A stretch of DNA of 63,654 nucleotides, from the NCBI GenBank assembly GCA_016794985.1, contig JAEUIQ010000062.1, positions 1 to 63,654 on the forward strand. The letters are read 5' to 3'. The DNA is from Planctomycetaceae bacterium (lineage in GTDB: Bacteria; Planctomycetota; Planctomycetia; Pirellulales; Pirellulaceae). Below the pieces are notes generated by a model. The model worked only from the letters and a program-made list of their open reading frames with translations. It made no database searches and had not been told where the DNA came from. How positions within the stretch are numbered: position 1 is the stretch's first letter; each line of letters begins with the position of its first letter. This document shows positions 17,900 through 28,100 of this stretch, piece after piece. The position numbers were made by a program, and so were the translations under genes.

Positions 17900-19298
17900 C
17901 GATCAACGATACCAAATTCAAACAGAACCCAGCGATGAACATTTGCCAAACCGTTATCTTGCCACTGCCGAAGACGATGGCATTCGGTGGCGTGGCCATC
18001 GGCAACATGAAGGCACAGCTGCTGGCCAAAGTCGCAGGGATCGTTAGATACAAGGCATGAATCTCCATGCTTTCTGCAATTCCAATCAGCACAGGAATGA
18101 GCACATTAACCAACGCCACGTTGCTCATGACTTCGGTCAAGTACAATGCCAATGCCGTCAAGAGAATCAATACTAGCCAATAAGGCCATGTGGATGGAAC
18201 CAAGCCGGCGATGGCCGCAATGATTCCCGCTTTGTCTAGGGCTTCGGCCAAACACAATCCACCACCGAACAACAACAAGATGCCCCACGGCAAACGTGTC
18301 GTGATTTCCCAATTCACGAGCGGTTTGGAGCACCGAGAGTCGCCCGGCAACATGAACAACAAGACGACCGCAAAAATGGCGATATTCGTGTCGGTCAATC
18401 CAAGCTGAGGCCAGACCCACACGATGAACTCCTTTCCGATCCATAACCCAGCGGCCATGACAAACACTGCTAACATCAGCGTGTCGCCAAATCGCATTGG
18501 CCCCAATTTTTCTCGCTCTTGTTGAATCACTTCGTCAGCATTGGCAATGGCAATATTCGTCGTCGGAAATAACAGAAACGTCAGCACAGCGTAAACGAGA
18601 AAAAACAGTAGCAAGGCGATCGGAAAGGCGACCAGCATCCACCGGCCAAACGAAACTGTAAAATCCAGCTTTTCCTTCATGATTCCGGCAAAGGACATGT
18701 TTGGTGGTGTCCCAATCAAAGTCGCCATCCCACCCACGCTGGCAGCAAAGGCCACGCCGAGTAACATCGCAACGGCGAAATTGCGTTGTGATTTTTCGTC
18801 CGCATCGCCCTGCAACAAGTTCAATACGGACATGGCCATCGGGAGCATCATGACTGTGGTCGCGGTGTTGCTAATCCACATGCTCAAGAACCCAGTCGCC
18901 AACATGAACCCCAGTACCAATCGATTAGGCGAAGTTCCGGTGCGGGATAGAATCCACAAGGCAATTCGTAAATGCAGTCGATAGTGTTCCAGTCCTAAGG
19001 CCAATACGAATCCGCCAAAAAACAGAAAGACGATCGGATGGCCATAATGCAAGGCCGTTCGCTCCGAAGACATCACCGACAAAAGTGGAAACAACAACAT
19101 CGGCAGCAATGCGGTTACCGCTAGGGGAACGGCTTCCATTATCCACCAAGCCAACATCCACACGCCCACGGCCAGGACTTTGTCCGCCAGTTGTGCCGCA
19201 CCAGGCTCCGGAAATCGCTCGTGGAACGGCTCCCAATATAGAACGGCGAAAAAAAACGCTGGCCCGAAAAGTTGCCGACAAATTCGCCACCAATCCAT
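17841..19298 (-). CDS. DASS/SLC13-family sodium-coupled anion symporter
   Basis: This protein of about 485 residues has twelve or so hydrophobic segments. The duplicated family signatures are visible: WISNTATTVMMLP in the first half, and LTEVMSNVALVNVLIPVL followed by FMLPMATPPNAIVFGSG in the second. The family imports dicarboxylates, citrate or sulfate with sodium; the substrate cannot be fixed. ATG at 19298 gives a compact N-terminus (MDWWRICRQL); the frame runs open to 19352. The 3' end overlaps the channel gene tail to tail, so the two mRNAs are complementary over 59 bases. Confidence 0.92.
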   Translation of the reverse strand: MDWWRICRQLFGPAFFFAVLYWEPFHERFPEPGAAQLADKVLAVGVWMLAWWIMEAVPLAVTALLPMLLFPLLSVMSSERTALHYGHPIVFLFFGGFVLALGLEHYRLHLRIALWILSRTGTSPNRLVLGFMLATGFLSMWISNTATTVMMLPMAMSVLNLLQGDADEKSQRNFAVAMLLGVAFAASVGGMATLIGTPPNMSFAGIMKEKLDFTVSFGRWMLVAFPIALLLFFLVYAVLTFLLFPTTNIAIANADEVIQQEREKLGPMRFGDTLMLAVFVMAAGLWIGKEFIVWVWPQLGLTDTNIAIFAVVLLFMLPGDSRCSKPLVNWEITTRLPWGILLLFGGGLCLAEALDKAGIIAAIAGLVPSTWPYWLVLILLTALALYLTEVMSNVALVNVLIPVLIGIAESMEIHALYLTIPATLASSCAFMLPMATPPNAIVFGSGKITVWQMFIAGFCLNLVSLIVIVPLTMLLIPLAFPAIGR

Positions 19299-19538
19299 AA
19301 ACACCACTCGGAAGTGTGGAAAAGTTAGACCGACACACAGACGCACCACCATAACTCAGGTGAACCTACGTCGCTAGTGCAGCGGCCCTTGTGTCGTGCA
19401 CCGTTCCGCGGGCCAATAGCAATTGGCCAACATTGGACTTTCGCTCGGGGGGCTCTGCTGCTCCACACCTACGACTCAAGCTGTCCCTAGAGCGAGTGCA
19501 CGCCATCCCGGAAATCGATTAGATCATTCGCTTCCCAA

Positions 19539-19598
19539 CCTGAATCTGCTGCAAGAATTTATCGAAGTTTCCCACCGGTTCAGAGATCGCCGCAGATT
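19539..19598. repeat. Diverged fragment of the 45.8 kb tandem element
   Basis: The string CCTGAATCTGCTG, then AAG.ATTT, then TTTCCCACCGGTTCAGAGAT and CGCAGAT follows the junction between two units of the array at 45808-46190 in order and spacing, with scattered substitutions. It contains the right arm of one unit followed by the left arm of the next. Confidence 0.6.
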
Positions 19599-19900
19599 TA
19601 CCAATGCGACAATTCCAGTCGATTCCCGCTCGCTCGTTACCGCGCATCCGAGTCAATTTGCAACCTGACCATGGAAAGGGATTGCGTGCTGGAGAGCTGG
19701 TTTGAGCGGCCTGGCTTGGAGTTCCATTTGCGGCAGTCTCTCTAGATCGGATTGCGGCGAGTCAGCACGCGACTATCGTTCTTGACGATGCAGACGGCTT
19801 CCCATCTCCGCATCAGAGTTTTCGCTCGCAAGGATGGCGGCATGTTGCAAATTGTTCGTTCCGGAACAAGCTTCGCAGCGATCTCGGCCATCGTTGGACC

Positions 19901-19935
19901 AAAAAAAATCCCCGCTAGGAAATCACTAGCGGGGA
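19901..19935 (-). terminator. Intrinsic terminator of the DUF1573 gene
   Basis: On the minus strand a perfect ten-base stem TCCCCGCTAG/CTAGCGGGGA with a seven-base loop is followed by eight T residues. It lies about 55 bases after the stop codon. Confidence 0.95.
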
Positions 19936-19989
19936 CGAACGATTCACGATATTCGCAACGAGAACCGGAACGGCGCTTCCGAGTCGTTG

Positions 19990-21033
19990 TTAGCGACCCG
20001 TTTGTACATCGACGATCAGACGAACATGAGCGACCGGCTGTTGCGGATGATTGGTGGTCAATTTCAAGATGTGTTCGCTGCGGCCTTCGTTTAGCCCTTC
20101 CGCAGTGACTTCCAGTTGATGCACCTTTCGAGTTTCCCCATCCAACTTCACCTGCACCGGGCAGCTTTCGCATTCGAAATCGATGATTTGGAAGTCGCTG
20201 CTGGAAGCCAACAACAGCTTCTCGATAGCGGTAGCTCCTTCCGAAACTTTCAATTCCAAAACTTCTGCAAAGCGAATTGGTTGCACGATGTTGGCGGACA
20301 AGCCAACCGGGAAAGAAGTCAGATTCTTGTCGTTGGTGTAAAGCGTGATGATGTCCTGAACCAATCCCAACGAGTGCCCCTTGGGAACCGTTGTCTCCAA
20401 TTCGTACTCGACTCGCCCGTTCTGACGCAACGTTTCGGTCAGCTTGAACTGCATGCCAGGTTGCTCGCACTTGACGTCGGTGATTTTCCAATCGCTGCGG
20501 CCGGCGTAGAGAATCTTCACCTTGTTCGTGGCACCCTCGGCAGCCAGAACTCGTGGCAGTTCGACCGATTCCGGATGGACGACGACGTCTTGACGAATGT
20601 AACCATCCACTCGCAGGATTGCCGTCCCATACGAATTCCCCTTTTTCAGAGACACGTTCAGCGTTGCCCCACGCTGGCCTGAAAACAACTTCGTTTGGTA
20701 CTTGGCCACCACTTGGCCTTCGGCCCCTGGCTGAATCAACTTGGTCGGCACTTCTGGTTTGGTGCAGGTGCAAGACGCCGTCACGCTCAGGATTTCGATG
20801 GGCTGCTCCGAGTTGTTCGTAAAACTAAACGTGTGTTCAGCCTTGGCCGCGCGAGCGACGGTCCCAAAATTGTGGCTCGTTTCGCTAAACAGCGACTGAG
20901 CCCAGCTTTGAGCCGGAGCGGCTGGCTTGTAACTGTAGTTGCGATTGCCAAGTTGGGCGCTCGCAGCACTAGTCAAAAACGCACACTGGCAAATCACCAA
21001 GGCGGCAAATACGGCTTTGGCAGTTCGTTTCAC
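19990..21033 (-). CDS. Secreted DUF1573-domain protein
   Basis: This 347-residue protein has a signal peptide (KRTAKAVFAALVICQC, cleaved near AASA) and DUF1573 immunoglobulin-like beta repeats. The first contains HNFGTVARAAKAEHTFSFTN and a cysteine pair in SCTCTKPEV. Such proteins are abundant in planctomycetes and Bacteroidetes and are thought to be structural or adhesive; the exact role is unknown. The start is set at GTG 21033 because AAGGGGA lies seven bases upstream, giving a cleaner signal peptide than the longer frame to 21075. It is a single-gene unit closed by a strong terminator. Confidence 0.88.
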   Translation of the reverse strand: MKRTAKAVFAALVICQCAFLTSAASAQLGNRNYSYKPAAPAQSWAQSLFSETSHNFGTVARAAKAEHTFSFTNNSEQPIEILSVTASCTCTKPEVPTKLIQPGAEGQVVAKYQTKLFSGQRGATLNVSLKKGNSYGTAILRVDGYIRQDVVVHPESVELPRVLAAEGATNKVKILYAGRSDWKITDVKCEQPGMQFKLTETLRQNGRVEYELETTVPKGHSLGLVQDIITLYTNDKNLTSFPVGLSANIVQPIRFAEVLELKVSEGATAIEKLLLASSSDFQIIDFECESCPVQVKLDGETRKVHQLEVTAEGLNEGRSEHILKLTTNHPQQPVAHVRLIVDVQTGR

Positions 21034-21406
21034 GGTCGATCCCCTTCGGATTTCTTCGCGTTCGTTCGTTGGCACCTGATGTCGCCGAAATTGGCAACAC
21101 CAGTCGTCCCTGCAATTTGTAGGCCACCGGCTGAAAACTCAGGTAGTGTTCCCATGGTTAGGACGTGGACGCACAAGTGTGCGCTTTGTCCAGGCCAGTC
21201 GAACCCAAAAGTGAGAAAAAAAGCCAGTTTTGAGGCAACGGGACGATCCAGCCGTTGCTCTCCCTCTATTTTAACGCGTCGTTGCCCAAATCATACAAAT
21301 TGGGATTCCCGATTAGAAGCCCAAATCATCACGATTTTTTTCCGTCAAATCAGGTGACGGTACCGCCGGCGATTTTTTCGCGTTTTCGGCTCTCCGGCAG
21401 ACCGGC
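21034..21406. other. Intergenic region between recB and the DUF1573 gene
   Basis: These 370 bases show no gene, tRNA or repeat that I recognise. The recB coding region ends at its right edge with no clear stem-loop plus T-tract, and a promoter for the DUF1573 gene presumably lies here. Confidence 0.5.
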
Positions 21407-24400
21407 TCAGTTCGGCCTCCCGCCACCAAACAAGCCGTCCAAAGAGTCGATCAGTTCATAGGGCGGGCATTCGAAATGGACACCTCGGGTGTTGGCGTTT
21501 TCCAGACCCCGTAGAAAGAGGTACATCGCGCCGCCCACGTGTTGACGGTAGTCGTAATCCGGCAAGCGTTGCCGCAAATGTCGGTGCAACGCCACCAAGT
21601 ACAAGGTGTACTGCATGTCATATCGTTTATCGCAAATCGCCCGCTGCAGAGCCTCGCTGTGATAGTCATCCACGGACGACCCCAGGTCGTTGGACTTCCA
21701 ATCCGCAATGTAATAACGACCTTGGAACTCGAAGACGAGGTCCATAAAGCCCTTCAGTAGCCCGTTCAAATGATCCGGCTCCAGGGCCGGTCTGCTTCGA
21801 CCAGCTAGCGTTCCCGAAGTCACCATTTGATCCAACTGACGCGTCGGCACCGAATCTATCTCAAACCAGAACTCTAGTTCCGCCTGCGTGTGTTCCACCG
21901 TCAATTGGGACAAACTCATGCGCTGCGAACCCAGCGGCAATTCGGTTCGCAACAGTTGCTCGAGCCAATCGTTCAGAGGTTCGCTCCACGAACTCCAATT
22001 CGCCTGCTTGGTGATTCGCTGCAAGAACCCTTGCCGCACGGTTCGATCTTCGGCCACTCGGTTGAAACCTCGTTCGGTCGCCCATTCCAAAATGCTATGC
22101 AAAAACGTTCCTGCTTGGGGGCCGCGGGGGAAGTGCAGAATGGTCGGAGACGAAGCAATCGGAGTATCCTGCTCGCGTTCGGTCGGCGGGGTCTCGAAGT
22201 CCCAACCCTCTTCGGCAGCGATTTCCTCGTGGGCCCTTTCCGGAGCCACGGACTCTCGTGTTCGCAGTGCCGAATAACTAGCGATCCACCATCGGGCCGC
22301 GGGGCGTCGAGTCACACGTCGCGCCGGCCCCAAGTGGCGTGGTTCGCTCACCGGCAACCGTTGCCAACGATTCTCCGGTAGTGCGGTTACGGCAATGGCT
22401 GGACAGGCGTTTACTGCATCGCGCAAGCCTGATTCGACTTGATCCGCAGGGATGTTGTTTTCACCGAACAATAGGTAGCCCAAGCCACATTTCTTGAGCG
22501 AGTGAGATTCGCTCTTCAAAGTTGAGCCCACGGGTGAAAAACCCAGCCACAGCGCGTGTTGTGCGCGCGTCAACGCGACATACAACAGCCGCAGGTCTTC
22601 ACTCAAACGCTCGTGATCGGCTTGGCGGTAAGACTCCGGGGCAAACTTCGACTTGCCCGCCAACTCGGTCAATAAGTCGTAGCCGCTGCCGTCCGCGCGT
22701 GGCCGATGGAAATCCACGACGCTGGCTTTGTTCGAATCGCGATACGAACAGATAAACGGCAAGAGCACCAACGGATACTCCAGCCCTTTGGACTTGTGGA
22801 TCGTGATGACTTTGATCAAATCCGCATCGCTCTCCAGACGCAAGATTTGTTCGTCGGTCGGATTCTCCATTTGTTGAGACAGCCGCCGAATCAAAGCCAA
22901 TTCGCCATCGACCGTCCCACTTGTTTGTTGCAACCATTCGGACAAGTGCAGCAAGTTGGTCAGCACTCGCTCCCCTTGAGGATCAGCCAACAGCTTGTTC
23001 GGAGCGTCAAAGTCCCATAGCAGGGCTCGCAACATCGGCAACACACCTTGAGTTTGCCACAATTCGTGATAGTGGCGAAATCGCTGGATCGTCTCGTCCC
23101 AACGTTGCTCGTCGTCGAACCGCGACTGCAATTCGCTTAGAGGCAGACGGAGGCTGCTGGTGGCTAAGGCGGCTTTGATTAGTCGCTCGTCGCTGGGGTA
23201 TGCGACGGCCTGCAGCCATCGCTGTACGTCACTTGCCTCCGGCGTTTCAAACACGGAGTCCTTGTCGGAAAGGTACACACTGCTGACTCCACGTCGTTGC
23301 AAAGCTTGCCGGATCTGAGCCGCTTCGTGTCCCGTTCGCACCAAGATGGCAATGTCGCGCGGTTGCAGTCGGCGAAAGCTCTGTTCGGATCGAAAGCCCG
23401 CTCGAGCCTCACTTGCCAATGTCAGCCAACGCACGATTTCGCTGGCGGCCGAGTCGGCCATGTGTTGTCGATAGTCCCGTGGGCCGGTGACACCATGTTC
23501 GTTCTGGCCTGGCAAGTACCAAAACTGAACCGGAGCCACTCGGTGGCCTTCGATGACGAATACTTCACCACGCCCGCGGGCTTGAACGGGAGCAAAGGGG
23601 ATGGGATCGGAAGTTGCGTGCCGAAAACGGAAGGCTCCCGTCTCATGTTGCTCGGCGTGCTGAAACAAGTAGTTGACCGCTTGAACCATCTCCGTAGTCG
23701 AGCGGTGATTGGTCCCCAGCGATTCGCAGCGCTGGCCACAATCGGCTTTGGCTTGGAGATAGGTGTAAATGTCGGCCCCGCGAAACGCATAGATGGCCTG
23801 CTTGGGATCGCCAATCATCACCATGCTGCACTGTGAATCGTTGTCGCGAACCCGATAGATGTGATCAAACATTTCGTATTGGATGGGGTCCGTATCTTGA
23901 AACTCGTCGATCATCGCGACCGGAAACTTTTGTCGAATCGCCTGAGCCAATCGTTGGCCATTCGGGCCGTGCAAAGCCGCGTGCAATCGCACCAACATGT
24001 CGTCGTAACTTAACTCGCCCCGCGCCATCAACCGTTCTTGCAGTTCGGCTCCCACCCAGTCGGCTGCATGCAACAATAACGAGACTCGTAGCGGCGGCTG
24101 CAAGGTCTCTGGTTGTATTTCGAGGAGATTGGCCCAACGACCGATGGCAGTAAAACCCTCGTGTTCCGGCTCCACACCGCCTTTCTTCAGGCTAAAGTGT
24201 CCCGTTCCGAGTTGCCTGATCTTCTTTTGTTCGGCGTCGGTAACGGACTTGCCTTCCGCCCACTTGGCGACCAGCGCGAGAAATTGATCACGCGTTCCAC
24301 CCCGATGATAGGTGCCCGCATTTAGTTCTGCCGCACGCAACAAACTCGAGATTTGCGACCAATGCAGTTTCACTAATTCTCGAGCAGTTGTTTCGGCCGC

Positions 24401-25135
24401 ATCCACTTCAGCTTGCCACTGATCAAGCTGTTGTTGAAGCGCGATAGCGCGAGCCAGGAGATTGTGCAGGTTTTCCGGTTTGTCAATCGCTTGCCCCGCG
24501 AATACCGGTTGCCGATACGGTTTTCCTAACAAGAACTGGACTTGTTCCTTCAATTCTTGCGGTGACTTCCAGCAACTTAGTACGGCCGATGCCAGTTCCG
24601 GTTGGTCGTGATAAGGGTAGAAGTGCCGACGCCAATAGTCTTCCACGCACTCCGTGAAAATTTCTCCTGGGTTCGCATTCAATTGTTGGCTGAACAACAG
24701 TTGGCTATCGAAGGCATGCTCGCGCAGCATGCGATAACACCAACTATGAATCGTGGACACGGCTGCTTCATCCATCATCTCGGCAGCACGCTCTAACTTG
24801 TCAGCGGCCAGTTCTCGAGTCTGGTCGTTATAGTCGTTCAGGATACGCGCTAGGGGGTCTTGCTGGTTTGCTTGGCGGGGGTCGCGAAACCAGCGAGCCG
24901 CCTCGCTCAGTCGTTGGCGAATGCGATCACGCAGCTCTTGGCTGGCAGCGTCCGTGAAGGTGACAACCAAGATCTCGTTTGGTTGTAAACTCCGCTGAAA
25001 CGCCGCGGCGTCTCCATGTCCCAACACATAACGCACATACAGCAAGGCAATCGTGTACGTCTTGCCCGTACCCGCACTGGCTTCAATCAAGCGACTGCCA
25101 TGCAACGGAAAAGTGCGAAAGTCTAACGCAAGCAT
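21407..25135 (-). CDS. recB: Exodeoxyribonuclease V beta subunit, helicase-nuclease
   Basis: This 1242-residue protein processes double-strand DNA ends for recombination repair. Superfamily 1 helicase motifs are intact: Walker A GTGKT at residues 22-26, motif II DEFQDTD near 420, GDPKQAIYAFRGAD after it, and KSKGLEYPLV in the second half. The C-terminal RecB nuclease has the active-site IADWKSN at about 1142-1148 (Asp1145, Lys1147). The length matches the family. It starts 33 bases after recC, with GGGAG upstream, so the two form an operon. No recD follows; the next gene is a DUF1573 protein. Confidence 0.97.
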   Translation of the reverse strand: MLALDFRTFPLHGSRLIEASAGTGKTYTIALLYVRYVLGHGDAAAFQRSLQPNEILVVTFTDAASQELRDRIRQRLSEAARWFRDPRQANQQDPLARILNDYNDQTRELAADKLERAAEMMDEAAVSTIHSWCYRMLREHAFDSQLLFSQQLNANPGEIFTECVEDYWRRHFYPYHDQPELASAVLSCWKSPQELKEQVQFLLGKPYRQPVFAGQAIDKPENLHNLLARAIALQQQLDQWQAEVDAAETTARELVKLHWSQISSLLRAAELNAGTYHRGGTRDQFLALVAKWAEGKSVTDAEQKKIRQLGTGHFSLKKGGVEPEHEGFTAIGRWANLLEIQPETLQPPLRVSLLLHAADWVGAELQERLMARGELSYDDMLVRLHAALHGPNGQRLAQAIRQKFPVAMIDEFQDTDPIQYEMFDHIYRVRDNDSQCSMVMIGDPKQAIYAFRGADIYTYLQAKADCGQRCESLGTNHRSTTEMVQAVNYLFQHAEQHETGAFRFRHATSDPIPFAPVQARGRGEVFVIEGHRVAPVQFWYLPGQNEHGVTGPRDYRQHMADSAASEIVRWLTLASEARAGFRSEQSFRRLQPRDIAILVRTGHEAAQIRQALQRRGVSSVYLSDKDSVFETPEASDVQRWLQAVAYPSDERLIKAALATSSLRLPLSELQSRFDDEQRWDETIQRFRHYHELWQTQGVLPMLRALLWDFDAPNKLLADPQGERVLTNLLHLSEWLQQTSGTVDGELALIRRLSQQMENPTDEQILRLESDADLIKVITIHKSKGLEYPLVLLPFICSYRDSNKASVVDFHRPRADGSGYDLLTELAGKSKFAPESYRQADHERLSEDLRLLYVALTRAQHALWLGFSPVGSTLKSESHSLKKCGLGYLLFGENNIPADQVESGLRDAVNACPAIAVTALPENRWQRLPVSEPRHLGPARRVTRRPAARWWIASYSALRTRESVAPERAHEEIAAEEGWDFETPPTEREQDTPIASSPTILHFPRGPQAGTFLHSILEWATERGFNRVAEDRTVRQGFLQRITKQANWSSWSEPLNDWLEQLLRTELPLGSQRMSLSQLTVEHTQAELEFWFEIDSVPTRQLDQMVTSGTLAGRSRPALEPDHLNGLLKGFMDLVFEFQGRYYIADWKSNDLGSSVDDYHSEALQRAICDKRYDMQYTLYLVALHRHLRQRLPDYDYRQHVGGAMYLFLRGLENANTRGVHFECPPYELIDSLDGLFGGGRPN

Positions 25136-25168
25136 GACCAGACTCCCACGAACGTGAACCGCAGGCCA

Positions 25169-28100
25169 TCAATCATCGTACCCCTCCTGATCCACGCCCT
25201 CGAAATTCGCACGCAAGAAGTTGTAGAATGGTCGATACAACAGCTCCACACAATCATCGAAGGTTGGCTGGTTGGCTGAAGTTGCGGGTGTTTGCACCAA
25301 GGCCTCAAACGTTGGCCAACAGCGCGCCAGCAAGGGCGACTTGATTGAATCCCCAATCAAGTGTTCACCGCCGTTGTATTGGAACTCTGCGCGACCTGAT
25401 TTGCTGGGCACTTCCGCGTACGGGTCGACCATGGCGACGAACGCCGTCTGACACGCGATGGGTAGGGGCTCCTGCATTCCTTGGTCGAATGCCTGCAGCA
25501 GACTCTTGAGCAGCTGGTTGGCTTCGATCACTGGAATACCCGGCCATGCGACGCGTTCACAACCCCCGTGAATGATGATCGTGCGTGCGGCTTCGCCTGC
25601 CAGAGCACTTAATGCCAAATGATGTGGCCACAATCGAACGGCTTGGGCGAAGTTGAACTTGGTTCCGTCTTTCAGATCGCTGGCCAACCACATCAACCGC
25701 CGCACTTGTTGTGGCTCGTCGGCGACTTGAAATACAAAGTCCAATGTGTCGTGCAGTGCGATTTGTTGTCCGGGTACCAACGCGTCGACACTTTGTTGAA
25801 TGGGCGGCAATGACAGCGGTTGCAAGCGACGCAGTTCTTCGCGGTACAGTTCGACTTGACGCTGCATGGTGCGCCGTAACTGTTCTTGAACACTCCGCGA
25901 AAACGGTGGGTGTGGCAAGCTACCTTGGCCACTGACTCGCTGCAACTGCCGACGCAACAAATTATCCACATCCACATGCGGGTTCTCACGCAATTGATCG
26001 GCGATCGGCTTGAGGATTTCCTGGTTCAAGCTCCAGCGTTCCAGGCCCGCGATCGCAAACGGCTCATGGTCCAGGTGGACTCCCGCGATATCGCCAAACC
26101 GGACTTGCAGCACTTTCTGAAAGAATACGTCGACGGGACTGCGCAAGAAGTCCCCCAAGTCGGCTAAAGTCAAAACCTCAGTCGGACGCCACATGACTCG
26201 AGCGCCTGAAGTATCGGGAGACGTGGTGTCCACGTCGCGGTGTACGGCTCGCCATTGATTCGAATAGGTAAACAGACGAGTCTGGTTCGAGAAGTACTCG
26301 CGACTAAACGGTTGCAAGGGATGCGTCGTCGTCAGATATTCGCTCAAGTCTCGTCCGGCAGACGACCCCGCCGTTTTTTCGTCGGCCAACTCCCAGCCAT
26401 TGGACAAGTGCTCGCGCAATTGGCCGACCAACACCGATGGCGGGCGCGACGAGTTGTCCCGAATGCTGCGTCCCACCCAACTGACGTAAAACGACTCGCG
26501 CGCCGCCAACAATGCTTCCAAGAACAGGTAACGATCATCGTCACTGCGGCTGCGATCTCCCGCGCGGTACATGCCGGTCATGTTCATCAAATCAAATTCG
26601 TTGGCCGAAGTCTGTCGTGGAAAGTCGGATTCGTTCATGCCCAACAAGCAAACACGTTTGAAAGGGATCGCACGCATGGGCATTAGGGTGGCGAAGTTGA
26701 TGGCCCCACCTAAGAAGCGTTGACTAAGGTGGGGTTCACGCAAGGCCGACAACCAATGTTCCCGGACAATCGTCAGCGGCAATGGTTGATCGAAATTCGA
26801 GTCTTGGCATTGTTGCCGCCAAGATTCGAGGGCCGCTTGAAGCTGACTGACTTGCGACTCTTCGGTGGGAGTTTGTGGTGCAAAGAACTCAGACAAAAGA
26901 TGCGACAAACGCTCGCACCATTCGTGCGGCGTGGCCTTGGTTTGCAATATCCTCCACCATTGTTGAAGGCGCCGCAGTAGTTCAGCGAGAATTCCGGCGG
27001 CCGCCGCTTCGAGACCTCCGATCCGCGGCAACGGTTCGATGTCGGACCAGGCGTTTCCGCTTCCCACGGCATAACCCAACATCATTCGCTTCAGTCCAAA
27101 CCGCCAGGTATTCTGATCGGATAGTCCGGGCAAACCCATCTGCTCGCGATGGCTGGCGTCAAAGCCCCAGCGAATGCCACTGTCTTGGATCCAACGTTCC
27201 AGAAGCGGCAAGTCGAAACTAGTCAAGCCGGCAGCGTGCCGAAAGGCTGGCACTTCTAACCAATCGACCATCTCGCTGACCATCATGCGACTTTGGTCCA
27301 GCCGCAGCAAACGCTCGATGGCCATGACGACGGTTTGCGATTGCGTGCGATCTTGGTCGTTGATTGTAAACGGAAGGTAATTCGGTTGATCGGCCGTAAG
27401 TTGTCCAAAGACCGCTTGGATATGTGGTGCATACGTGTGGATGTCCGGCACCATGACGATGATGTCGCGGGGTTGCAAGTCGGGATCCGCTTGAAATGCT
27501 GCCAGCAATTGGTCTTGTAGAATCTCGACTTCGCGCTGCGGACTATGCGCGACTTGAAACGTCATCGATTGGTCATCGTGGGCGATTACTCGGCGTGGTG
27601 TGGCTTGATCAGGCTCCGTCCACTCAGCAAGAATTTCGTTCTGTAATTGTTGAAGCAACGTGGTGGATTCGCCGAACGAGGTGAACTCGATTTCGACATT
27701 GGTGTGAGAGTAAGTCACGGCTTGGGCGCTGAGCATCTTGAGGTACTCGCTGCCTTGTCGACCCCAGGCAGCTAACAAAGGATGCAGGGTTGGAGGAGTT
27801 GTTGGTCCGTCTGAGGAGATCGGAGCGGAATGAAGCCGACCCGAGTCGAACGCGAAGATCTTGGCTCGACTGGGGTTGTGGACGAACAAGTGAACGGACA
27901 GGCGGTGCCCCAAAGCCATTAGCACCTCCAACATTTGTCGCGGCAGCGTCGAGATGCCAAAGACCAGAACTCGTCGCGGTAGGCCACTGTTGGTTGTCGT
28001 TTGATGACGCCAAGATTCCGCTGCCGACAGAAACCGCTGATGAACATGGGCGCGGCTACTCTCGCGTTGTTGCTCCGGTAGATCATTGATCAACCATCGC

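Larger units (their letters stand above)
19353..19989. other. Intergenic region, no gene seen
   Basis: This region holds no supported gene. It contains a diverged copy of the 45.8-46.2 kb hairpin repeat at 19539-19598 and the terminator of the DUF1573 gene at 19901-19935. The rest shows nothing recognisable. Confidence 0.6.

Noticed and set aside
19742..20773. 343-codon minus-strand frame overlapping the DUF1573 gene
   Set aside because: Arginine- and glycine-rich out-of-frame translation of the DUF1573 gene that also crosses its terminator.
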